Assembly: GCA_964369445.1 (NCBI GenBank)
Contig: CAYJFU010000001.1
Location: forward strand, 28,923-92,922
Origin: CAYJBH01 sp964369445
GTDB lineage: Bacteria > Bacillota > Clostridia > Oscillospirales > Ruminococcaceae
Direction: 5' to 3'
Length of the DNA stretch: 64,000 nucleotides
Position 1 is the stretch's first letter, and every line of letters starts with the position of its first letter. Both the position numbers and the translations under genes were made by a program. Of this stretch, positions 8,505 through 15,293 are shown piece by piece. The notes beneath the pieces were generated by a model that was not told where the DNA came from, searched no databases, and saw only the letters and a program-made list of their open reading frames with translations.

Positions 8505-8556
8505 GCGATTGACGCTGGCGAAGATAGACGTTATCTCTACCCGGAAGGTGTTGTGG
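8505..8556 (+). repeat. Intergenic repeat upstream of hisH (partner of 4004-4055)
   Basis: It begins GCGATTGACGCTGGCGAAG and ends in GGTGTTGTGG. It is similar to the minus-strand sequence directly upstream of ltaE. Two small hairpins precede it (GATTTCC-ATGC-GGAAATTTC near 8447 and GATGC-TTT-GTGCATC at 8490-8504), as one hairpin also precedes the ltaE copy. Confidence 0.5.
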
Positions 8557-8607
8557 GTTTCATGTTGAATGACTATATAACACAGGTATTATAATAAAGA
8601 GGAAATT

Positions 8608-9210
8608 ATGATAGCAGTAATAGATTACAAGGCGGGCAATGCCCCGAGCGTACGCTGTGCACTGGACAGGCTTGGCATCGAGTCAAAGCTGTGCGCTACA
8701 CCCGAACAGTTGCAGGGCGCGACGCACATAATACTGCCCGGTGTAGGCAGTGCCGGCGCGACAATGACATCTCTTGCAGATAGTGGCTTTATCGAGGTAC
8801 TGGGTGAGATGGTGGTTAAAAATCATCTGCCGTTTTTGGGTGTTTGTGTCGGTATGCAGATACTTTTTGAGCACAGCGAGGAAGAGGATGCAACCTGCCT
8901 TGGGTGGCTTGCCGGCGATGTAAAGCGCTTTACCGGTGAAGATTTGCGCATACCGCAGATGGGATGGAACAACGTCAGCTTTGTCAAGGACACCCCATTT
9001 GAGGCGAAAGACGACTACTTTTATTTTGTCAACAGTTACCATGTCTGCCCGAATACGGACACCGATGTGTGGGCTGTGGCAAACTACGGCGGTGGTTTTG
9101 TGGCGGCGGTCAATCGCGATAACATATACGGCACTCAGTTCCACATCGAAAAGAGCGGCGAGGCCGGACTTGCGCTGTTGAAAGGTTTTTGTGCTACAAA
9201 TGCAACCTAA
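8608..9210 (+). CDS. hisH: HisH-like glutamine amidotransferase subunit of imidazole-glycerol-phosphate synthase
   Basis: 200 aa. A class I glutaminase that hydrolyses glutamine and passes ammonia to HisF. The catalytic triad is visible: the nucleophile Cys in LGVCVGMQ (about residue 79) and the His and Glu in QFHIEKSG near residue 180. The oxyanion segment LPGVGSAG is also present. Start ATG follows AGAGGAA. hisF follows 73 bases later, but no other histidine gene is in the window. With the odd HisF partner, the pair may serve a pathway other than histidine synthesis, as WbuY/WbuZ-type pairs do in surface-sugar pathways. The glutaminase activity is confident; the pathway is not. Confidence 0.85.
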   Translation: MIAVIDYKAGNAPSVRCALDRLGIESKLCATPEQLQGATHIILPGVGSAGATMTSLADSGFIEVLGEMVVKNHLPFLGVCVGMQILFEHSEEEDATCLGWLAGDVKRFTGEDLRIPQMGWNNVSFVKDTPFEAKDDYFYFVNSYHVCPNTDTDVWAVANYGGGFVAAVNRDNIYGTQFHIEKSGEAGLALLKGFCATNAT

Positions 9211-9283
9211 AAGCTGCAAATGGCTTGTCTATTTGGGGTTGTCGCACTAAAGACAATTTTCACACGGATTAAAGGAGATACAC

Positions 9284-10081
9284 ATGCTTACTAAAAGACT
9301 TATTGCATGCTTTGACATTGTAAACGGTATGGTGACAAAGGCGCAAAAGTTTCAGGATAATATAGACGTTGCACCTGCGCGCGAGCTTGCCGGTGCCATG
9401 TATGACGGCGGTGTCGACGAGATAATTTTTTACGACATAAAGGCGAGCGCCGAAAAGCGCCGCATCGACCTTGTGACGGTTAAACAGGTTGCCGAGCGCG
9501 TTTTTGTACCTTTCACCGTCGGCGGCGGCATCAAGACACTTGATGACATGTACGACACGTTAAAAGCCGGTGCGGAAAAGATAAGCGTCGACAGCATGGC
9601 GGTGCGCAACCCCGAAATAATCACGCAGGGCGCAAAGGCGTTCGGAAGTCAGTGCATAGTGCTGTCCACGCAGGTAAAGCGCGGTGGTGTCAGCGAGCGC
9701 ATACCGAGCGGTTATGAGGTTTTTATCGACGGTGCGGCGGTTGCAACGGGACTTGATGCGCTCGAGTGGGTTTTGCGCGGTCAGGAGCTTGGTGCCGGTG
9801 AGGTCTGCCTTAACAGCATAGACAATGACGGCATGGTAAGCGGCTACGATCTTGACATAACAAAGAGGGCGGCAGAGATGCTACGCATACCGCTTATCGC
9901 CTCGGGTGGTGCCGGCAAGCCGGAGCATCTGAGCGACCTGTTTTTACAGACACAGGCGCAAGCTTGCATCATAAGCAGTATGTTATACTCACCGCGACTG
10001 CCAAAAAACTACACGATAGAGGAGCTTAAGTCGCACCTTGCGGATAAAGGTGTTAACGTGCGCCCCTATAGTGTGCGATGA
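9284..10081 (+). CDS. hisF: HisF-like cyclase subunit with a substituted catalytic aspartate
   Basis: 265 aa (beta/alpha)8 barrel. True HisF uses ammonia from HisH to turn PRFAR into IGP and AICAR. The N-terminal Asp (CFD, about residue 11) and Lys-19 (TKA) are present, and phosphate-loop motifs VGGGI, SIDNDGM and ASGGAG are conserved. By my alignment to E. coli HisF, the second general acid/base aspartate (GID, Asp-130) is Gln here (LSTQVKRGG). The protein is near full family length, so it is not a fragment. This suggests a paralogue with another substrate or a weakened histidine enzyme. RBS AAAGGAGA precedes the ATG. The stop overlaps the trmFO start. Confidence 0.8.
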   Translation: MLTKRLIACFDIVNGMVTKAQKFQDNIDVAPARELAGAMYDGGVDEIIFYDIKASAEKRRIDLVTVKQVAERVFVPFTVGGGIKTLDDMYDTLKAGAEKISVDSMAVRNPEIITQGAKAFGSQCIVLSTQVKRGGVSERIPSGYEVFIDGAAVATGLDALEWVLRGQELGAGEVCLNSIDNDGMVSGYDLDITKRAAEMLRIPLIASGGAGKPEHLSDLFLQTQAQACIISSMLYSPRLPKNYTIEELKSHLADKGVNVRPYSVR

Positions 10082-11385
10082 TGAGCGTTAATATTGTCGG
10101 CGCAGGTCTTGCCGGTTGCGAGGCCGCGCTTTATCTTGCAAAACAAGGAATAAAGGTAAATCTTTACGAGCAAAAAACAATACATCGCTCCGCCGCGCAC
10201 AGCACCGACCTGCCGGCGGAACTTGTCTGCTCCAACTCTTTCGGTGCTTTTCGTGAAAACAGCGCAAGCGGACTGCTCAAAAAGGAGATAACGCTTTTGG
10301 GTGGCAGTCTGTTTGACATCGCCCACAGTGTCAGCGTTCCGGCAGGCGGTGCGCTTGCGGTACAGCGCGACGATTTTTCCGCCGCTGTCAATTCGGCACT
10401 GCAACAACAGCCGAACATACTGCTTATCCGTGAGCGCGTCGACAACATTGAGGACATTGCAAACAGCGGTTTGACGATGGTCGCCACCGGCCCCATGACC
10501 GACGGCGCTTTCGCGGACTCGCTGTTTGAACTTATTGGAGGCAACCTGTCCTACTACGATGCGGCGGCACCTATCGTGACGGCGGACAGCCTTGATAAAC
10601 AGCACTGTTTCAGTGCATCGCGGTACGGGCGCGGCACCGACGACTACATCAACTGCCCTATGACGCGCGAGCAATATTACGATTTTGTGCAGGCTTTGCT
10701 GGATGCCGAGCGCGCGCTTGTGCACGACTTTGACAAGGTCTACGAGGGCTGTATGCCGGTGGAGGTGCTTGCCTCACGCGGTGTGGACAGCCTGCGTTTC
10801 GGCCCACTTAAACCGGTGGGACTAATCGACCCCTCGACCGACAAGCGTCCATTTGCCAACCTACAACTGCGTAAGGAGGACACGGGCGGACGGCTTTTGA
10901 ACCTTGTGGGTTTTCAGACAAACCTCAAGTTTGGCGAACAGCGCCGAGTGTTCGGCATGATACCGGCGCTTAGCGGTGCGGAATACGTGCGGTATGGTGT
11001 CATGCACCGCAACAGTTTTATAAATTCACCGCAGGTGCTAAACGCTGATCTGTCACTAAAAAGCCATCCCGACATTATACTTTGCGGCGGCATAACCGGC
11101 TTTGAGGGTTACAGCGAGTCGGTGGCGTGCGGTTTGCTTGCGGCGCGCTTTGTGCACGCACGGCTAAACGGCAAGCCGATAACACACCCGCCGTTTGAAA
11201 CGATGTGCGGTGGACTGTTGCGCCACATATTGACCGAGAGCAAAGACTTTCAGCCACAGGGTGCGGCTATGGGTTTACTGCCACCGCTACCCGAGCGCAT
11301 CAAAGACAAACAGTTGCGCTACTCAGCGGTTGCAAATCGTGCACTGGAGGCACTTCGTCTGTATATCAATGCCGGTGCCGAATAA
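10078..11385 (+). CDS. trmFO: Methylenetetrahydrofolate-tRNA-(uracil-54 C5)-methyltransferase
   Basis: 435 aa. A folate- and FAD-dependent enzyme that makes ribothymidine at position 54 of tRNA in most Firmicutes. The N-terminal FAD-binding GAGLAGCEAALYLA is followed by LYEQK, and CSNSFGA lies in the family-specific region. Near the C-terminus GGITGFEGYSESVACGLLAA matches the second dinucleotide/flavin segment of the GidA/TrmFO superfamily. Length is standard (about 435-440). It overlaps hisF by four bases (ATGA), so the two are translationally coupled, although their functions are not obviously linked. ATG at 10081 is an equally possible start. Confidence 0.93.
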   Translation: MMSVNIVGAGLAGCEAALYLAKQGIKVNLYEQKTIHRSAAHSTDLPAELVCSNSFGAFRENSASGLLKKEITLLGGSLFDIAHSVSVPAGGALAVQRDDFSAAVNSALQQQPNILLIRERVDNIEDIANSGLTMVATGPMTDGAFADSLFELIGGNLSYYDAAAPIVTADSLDKQHCFSASRYGRGTDDYINCPMTREQYYDFVQALLDAERALVHDFDKVYEGCMPVEVLASRGVDSLRFGPLKPVGLIDPSTDKRPFANLQLRKEDTGGRLLNLVGFQTNLKFGEQRRVFGMIPALSGAEYVRYGVMHRNSFINSPQVLNADLSLKSHPDIILCGGITGFEGYSESVACGLLAARFVHARLNGKPITHPPFETMCGGLLRHILTESKDFQPQGAAMGLLPPLPERIKDKQLRYSAVANRALEALRLYINAGAE

Positions 11386-11409
11386 AAGTCAACATTTTAA
11401 AGGAAATAC

Positions 11410-11456
11410 TCCCGATTACCTACCCCCCGCCGATGGCGGATGGTAGGTAATCGGGA
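11410..11456. repeat. Dispersed long-hairpin repeat, copy 6 (also possible trmFO terminator)
   Basis: Arms TCCCGATTACCTACC / GGTAGGTAATCGGGA enclose CCCCGCCGATGGCGGAT. It begins 25 bases after the trmFO stop and is followed by AAAAATAA, so it could stop transcription in either direction. It occupies the first part of the 314-base gap to thiN. Confidence 0.7.
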
Positions 11457-11525
11457 AAAATAATAGTACGCAATAGGAAGTTAATTCAGTAGCAACCTGC
11501 ATTTCTTATCCGCACCCGGAATAAA

Positions 11526-11653
11526 GGCTTTGTTAATTTATAGTCAATTAACTTGAAATCCAATTATCACCCGTTCATTCCTCCCCACCTTCGGCGGGGA
11601 GGAATGAACGGAAAGAAAAACGCTTGTGGTTTCGGGTTTACTGTGATATTTCA
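11526..11653 (-). repeat. Long repeat with hairpin copy 7, inverted relative to 14050-14167
   Basis: Reversed, this stretch matches 14050-14167 with few differences: both have AAATATCACAGTAA, then CACAAG-GTTTTTCTTT, the hairpin CGTTCATTCCTCCCC / GGGGAGGAATGAACG (11571-11611 here), GGGTGATAA, and finally AATTAACAAAGCC. The two copies flank thiN, the HTH gene and spoIIP as ~2.5-kb-apart inverted repeats. Confidence 0.8.
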
Positions 11654-11699
11654 AACATTTTAACCTAACAGTGCCGGAATAAATACAAGGAGAAAGTCT

Positions 11700-12320
11700 A
11701 TGACCTGTTACATTGTAGCGGCTATGCCGACATGCGTTGAAATAGCGCCGCAAGAGGACGACTTTGTCATTGCTGTCGATGGCGGTTTTGCACAGCTTAA
11801 AGGGTTGCGCGCCGATGCTGTACTCGGTGACTTTGACTCGCTCGGCTACACACCGCACGGCGACAACGTGCTGACCTACGCCAAAGAAAAGGACGACACC
11901 GACACCATGCTGGCGGTAAAACTCGGCATGGAAAAAGGGTATCGTCACTTTGTCATTGTTGGGGGTATCGGTGGCAGATTTTGCCACACCTTCGCAAACA
12001 TCCAAACGCTCGCCTATATAGTTGAGCGTGGCGGCAGTGCCACACTTGTCGGTGACGACACACGCATGACGGTAATAAAAAACGACACCCTGCACCTGCC
12101 GCAAAAGGCAGAGGGCATCGTGTCGGTGTTCGCCTACAGCGGTGCGGCGCAAGGGGTGAGCATCAACGGTCTCAAATACGAGGTGCAAAACGCACAGCTG
12201 GTGCCCGACCTACCGCTCGGTGTCAGCAACGAGTTTTGCGGAAAACCTGCGGTTATCGAGGTTAAACACGGGATGTTGCTTATAGTAGTCAGTTTTGCTC
12301 CGCAAGATAATCAAGGCTAA
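11700..12320 (+). CDS. thiN: Thiamine pyrophosphokinase
   Basis: 206 aa. It transfers pyrophosphate from ATP to thiamine to give the cofactor TPP in the cytosol. Visible motifs are the nucleotide/metal site VLGDFDSLG (residues ~39-47), KDDTDTMLAV (~64-73) and GGIGGRFCHTFAN, the family's usual G-x-R-x-D/C-H block. Length matches ThiN (about 210). Start ATG follows AAGGAGAAAG. In many Firmicutes thiN sits near rpe/rsgA; here it stands alone between repeat elements. Its 3' end overlaps a convergent HTH gene by 32 bases. Confidence 0.9.
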   Translation: MTCYIVAAMPTCVEIAPQEDDFVIAVDGGFAQLKGLRADAVLGDFDSLGYTPHGDNVLTYAKEKDDTDTMLAVKLGMEKGYRHFVIVGGIGGRFCHTFANIQTLAYIVERGGSATLVGDDTRMTVIKNDTLHLPQKAEGIVSVFAYSGAAQGVSINGLKYEVQNAQLVPDLPLGVSNEFCGKPAVIEVKHGMLLIVVSFAPQDNQG

Positions 12321-12486
12321 CGTTGTGATACCGTGCAATGAGCACAGCGATGTTCAAAGGGATCTCACGCTCACCGCTCTCATAGCGGACATATGTCGTT
12401 TTGTGCATGTGCAACAGTGCCGACATCTCCGCCTGTGACAGGTCTGCATCCTCTCTTAAATCGCGTATACGCGGATAGCAACCCAA
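12289..12486 (-). CDS. Small XRE-family helix-turn-helix regulator
   Basis: 65 aa, a single Cro/CI-type HTH: IRDLREDADLSQAEMSALL, then a recognition helix around HMHKTTYVRYESGEREIP, and a closing LDYLAEQ typical of short XRE proteins in Clostridia. Start is TTG at 12486, supported by AAAAGAGGTG four bases upstream. It is convergent with and overlaps the end of thiN, so its mRNA 3' end is antisense to thiN. The target is unknown. Confidence 0.75.
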   Translation of the reverse strand: MGCYPRIRDLREDADLSQAEMSALLHMHKTTYVRYESGEREIPLNIAVLIARYHNVSLDYLAEQN

Positions 12487-12545
12487 AATTCACCTCTTTT
12501 TTATTGACATTGTACACCGTGTGGTGTATTAAAAATAGGTGACTT

Positions 12546-12725
12546 ATGATAAAATGTGAAAGTGACTAATGCCTGTATTACAAAGATGAACATTGTGTAT
12601 TTGATGAAATCAAAATAAATTACATAGGTATGTGTGACAGCTATATCTTTCCCAATATCCCCGACGAAGACATGGTATATTACAAGACATTGACCTTTGA
12701 GCGGTGGGCAAAGGACTGTCCTTAA
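12546..12725 (+). pseudogene. Possible remnant of a small protein gene with an internal stop
   Basis: From ATG 12546 the frame reads seven residues, hits TAA at 12567, and continues open for 51 codons to TAA at 12723. The post-stop part has protein-like composition (aromatic, acidic and Cys residues, e.g. GMCDSYIFPNIPDEDM). I do not recognise the family. An internal ATG near 12630 would give only ~32 residues. It may be a decayed gene, a real short protein, or chance. Confidence 0.3.
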
Positions 12726-12732
12726 ACCATTA

Positions 12733-13836
12733 TCACCACCCAACAAGCAACAACTCCGCCAGTGCCTGTGCGGCATATTTCCCTGCCCTTAGCGCTTCGT
12801 CCAGCGTATTGGCGTGACCGCCAACCTCCAGTAACAGTGCGCCGGTGGACAGCTGTTGGTTATAATTGCGATAGTCAAACAGTATAGGGCGCGTGAAAGT
12901 CGGGTACATTGACTCCATCGCCGTCTGATATGCCGATGCAAATGCCAAATTTTGCAGATAGTTCGGCATACCCATCGTACCGTCGTCAGCACCTGAAATG
13001 AGCATGACCTGCGCTGTCTTTTCGCCGTTTATAAGGGTGACCGGTTTTAGTCTTGTGCCGTCACTCTGTTGCAGTGCATCGCGGTGCACATCCAGCACCA
13101 CCTTTATTGATGGGTACTGCGCAAGGTACTGTTGCACAGTCATCGCCGAGGCATCGTAACTGCCATTATAGGAAAACTCGTCATGCAGTGTAGTGTCGTG
13201 TATCGTGTTGATTCCGGCGCTGTTGAGCACTTCCGTCATAACAGCACCGACCGCGACAATGTTTTGTGTTTTATCGGCGCTACGACTACCCACGGCAGGG
13301 TCATAGTAGCCTAAATCCTCTGGGTCATAGCTCTCGGTGCCGTGGGTGTGGTATATCAGCACCTGCGGCTCATCAGAATACGGTTCAACAAAAAACGACG
13401 GCTGCTGTGCTGCCGCCTCGGCAACGCCACTGTTTGGCACCGAAGTCAAGTTCCATATGTATCCGGCAGAAAGACCTATCGTTCGGTTATCCATCGATGC
13501 TGTCATCGTTAGCTGTTCTATCGGCCCCATTCCGACCGGAGGTGTAACCTGAAAGTCCGTTGAAAGTACCGCCTGTGTGTGCGCCGGTGTCTGTTCGGTG
13601 GCTGCTGGCGACTGTGATGTGTCAATGGATGGTATAGCTTGCCAAAAGCCTCTGTTATCCGCCTGCACCGACGGTGTGCTTTCCAAAACAGATTGTTCTA
13701 TATATGATGTGCCCTCCACCGGTGTAAAAAGCAGTGATGTGAGGTTTGCAATGCCGGCCAATATAAATAGCAGCGCACAAGGCAGCACCGCACCGTGCAA
13801 CAACCTTTTGCGTCGCAAACTTTTTTTAAGACACAT
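12733..13836 (-). CDS. spoIIP: Stage II sporulation protein P
   Basis: 367 aa. A peptidoglycan amidase/endopeptidase of the SpoIID-M-P engulfment machine, acting outside the mother-cell membrane. One N-terminal transmembrane anchor (about residues 13-34) and a variable linker precede the amidase domain. That domain contains VLIYHTHGTESY (zinc-binding His), VLDVHRDA and LLLEVGGHANT with the likely catalytic Glu. Length agrees with family members (about 330-400). Start ATG follows GAAGGAGG. It is strong evidence that the organism sporulates. Expression is normally sigma-E dependent; the region immediately upstream is a long palindrome (13870-14036). Confidence 0.92.
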   Translation of the reverse strand: MCLKKSLRRKRLLHGAVLPCALLFILAGIANLTSLLFTPVEGTSYIEQSVLESTPSVQADNRGFWQAIPSIDTSQSPAATEQTPAHTQAVLSTDFQVTPPVGMGPIEQLTMTASMDNRTIGLSAGYIWNLTSVPNSGVAEAAAQQPSFFVEPYSDEPQVLIYHTHGTESYDPEDLGYYDPAVGSRSADKTQNIVAVGAVMTEVLNSAGINTIHDTTLHDEFSYNGSYDASAMTVQQYLAQYPSIKVVLDVHRDALQQSDGTRLKPVTLINGEKTAQVMLISGADDGTMGMPNYLQNLAFASAYQTAMESMYPTFTRPILFDYRNYNQQLSTGALLLEVGGHANTLDEALRAGKYAAQALAELLLVGW

Positions 13837-13869
13837 GCTTTAAACCTCCTTCTATTAGTTTTGTCACTG

Positions 13870-14036
13870 TTATTGCTCCGCCAATTAAACAGTGGATAAG
13901 ATTGGCGAGTGATTTTGCCTGTAGTGCAAGGAAAAGGTTCTTTTTAATGCTTTGTGCATTAAAAATGGTTCTTTGACGCCGCAATACGGGTAAAATCGCC
14001 GTCAAGATTGTCCGCAGTTTAGTTGGTGGAGCAATA
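13870..14036. repeat. 167-base imperfect palindrome upstream of spoIIP
   Basis: The left arm from TTATTGCTCCGCCAATTAAAC pairs with the right arm, which read in reverse begins TTATTGCTCCACCAACTAAAC. Matching continues through TGGCGA-TGATTTTGCC / GGCGATTTTACC to a centre AATGC-TTTGT-GCATT at 13952-13966. Arms are about 75 bases and imperfect. Internal words (GAGTGATTTT, GCAAGG, GGAAAA) resemble the elements at 58797-58960 and 61300-61408. It looks like a miniature inverted-repeat element, or a very long RNA hairpin, ending 34 bases before spoIIP. Confidence 0.7.
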
Positions 14037-14049
14037 AGTTAAAGTGAAT

Positions 14050-14167
14050 GAAATATCACAGTAACCCCGAAAACACAAGTGTTTTTCTTTTCGTTCATTC
14101 CTCCCCGCCGAAGGCGGGGAGGAATGAACGGGTGATAAATATTTTTCCTTATTAAATTAACAAAGCC
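14050..14167 (+). repeat. Long repeat with hairpin copy 8
   Basis: Partner of the inverted copy at 11526-11653 and the partial copy at 2809-2893. The perfect hairpin CGTTCATTCCTCCCC / GGGGAGGAATGAACG around GCCGAAGGC is at 14092-14130. The unit ends TTAAATTAACAAAGCC. Confidence 0.8.
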
Positions 14168-14200
14168 TTCGTTTTAGTACCGCTACGTTACTGTGGTCGT

Positions 14201-14242
14201 TTTGGATGGCTTCCCCTGTCCACGGCGGGGAAACCATCCAAA
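14201..14242. repeat. Dispersed long-hairpin repeat, copy 9
   Basis: Arms TTTGGATGG / CCATCCAAA and TTCCCC / GGGGAA around TGTCCACGGC, followed by the ACACATCAACA flank. From here to the HD-domain gene (14243-14511) the sequence is AT-rich, and I see no gene or convincing promoter. Confidence 0.65.
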
Positions 14243-14511
14243 CACATCAACATACACAAATGCGCCACAAATACTTTATATTGATAAATATATTAAGACA
14301 TCCTCAGGTTTATGCAAAAACTTGCTTAAAAATAACAATTTAAGTTAGTTACGTAAAACTTTCACACTTTTTTCACTTATCGTGCTATCTTTTTAAGTTT
14401 GCTTGTGTTACTATTGTCGCATAGGGCTGTCACACTAACATTTTTTGTATTTTGATTTGAATTTACTATTTTACGACCCTAATGCAAGACTTATCAAAAG
14501 GTAAATTTTAT

Positions 14512-15012
14512 ATGAGCGTTTTTGAGATGGAATTTTTCGAGCATATTTCCGACCTTGTCGACAACCCCGATGTGCTACATATGAGAAACGTACCGCACCA
14601 CTCCGACGATGCCAGTTGTTATGACCACAGTCTTTATGTATCTTACGTTAGCTTTGTTTTATGCAAGCGTTTAAAGTTAAACGCGCGTGCCGCCGCAAGG
14701 GGTGGTCTGTTGCACGACCTGCACCTTAATGAATTTAAAGATGGGCGCCTTAAGCTTTGGAAGCGTTTTTTATGGCTGTCGCAACACCCGAAACTAGCTC
14801 TAAAAAATGCAGTAGACCGCTTTGACCTCACAAAATGTGAGCAGGACATCATTCGCAAGCACATGTGGCCGATAAGCATATTGAGCACACCTCGCTACGT
14901 GGAAAGCCTCATCGTCAACGCCGTTGATACCTACTGCGCCGCCGTTGAGTTTTTGGGTCTTTATCATCGCACAAAGGCAAGAAGAGTTATCGATCCGCTT
15001 TTGGTGGTTTAA
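14512..15012 (+). CDS. HD-domain protein (putative metal-dependent phosphohydrolase)
   Basis: 166 aa. Residues in HD-superfamily order are visible: His in YDHSLYVSY (~residue 37), the HD pair in GLLHDLHLNEF (~residue 67), His in RKHMWPIS (~residue 114) and Asp in NAVDTYCA (~residue 138). The substrate is unknown; relatives hydrolyse phosphoester or nucleotide bonds. ATG 14512 is chosen over ATG 14482 because AAAGG precedes it at workable distance and the upstream residues are not conserved-looking. It is a single gene ended by a strong terminator. Confidence 0.75.
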   Translation: MSVFEMEFFEHISDLVDNPDVLHMRNVPHHSDDASCYDHSLYVSYVSFVLCKRLKLNARAAARGGLLHDLHLNEFKDGRLKLWKRFLWLSQHPKLALKNAVDRFDLTKCEQDIIRKHMWPISILSTPRYVESLIVNAVDTYCAAVEFLGLYHRTKARRVIDPLLVV

Positions 15013-15022
15013 AAAACAGCAC

Positions 15023-15067
15023 AAAACAGGGATATACCAAGCATTTTGCAAGGTATATCCCTGTTTT
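15023..15067 (+). terminator. Rho-independent terminator after the HD-domain gene
   Basis: A 16-base arm AAAACAGGGATATACC pairs with GGTATATCCCTGTTTT across a 13-base loop, followed by T. It lies 10 bases after the stop. The rest of the gap to 15294 has a short inverted repeat with TAGATAG/CTATCTA ends (about 15076-15140), otherwise nothing recognised. Confidence 0.85.
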
Positions 15068-15293
15068 TGCGTCCATAGATAGCTACGGTTGTTAGCAAAT
15101 TAAGCAAACCGAAATATCGCCCTAAAATGTCAACTATCTAGGGTACGTTGACGCCATTTAAATAGTGCAGATTTTAGGTAAATTTTTGACCGGTAAATTA
15201 AAAAAATTATACTTCTTTGTGCGCTGTAAGTTTATGTAGCGAATGCTGGCAGAAAATTGCCAAAAGATGTGCTTTGAACAGTAATCAAACGCA

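Noticed and set aside
11386..11700. TPP riboswitch before thiN
   Set aside because: No conserved CTGAGA / ACCTGATCTGG-type elements are found; the gap is filled by repeat hairpins.
12501..12776. 91-codon minus-strand reading frame upstream of the small XRE gene
   Set aside because: Low-quality sequence with no family resemblance, overlapping spoIIP's 3' end and lying opposite a more protein-like plus-strand remnant.
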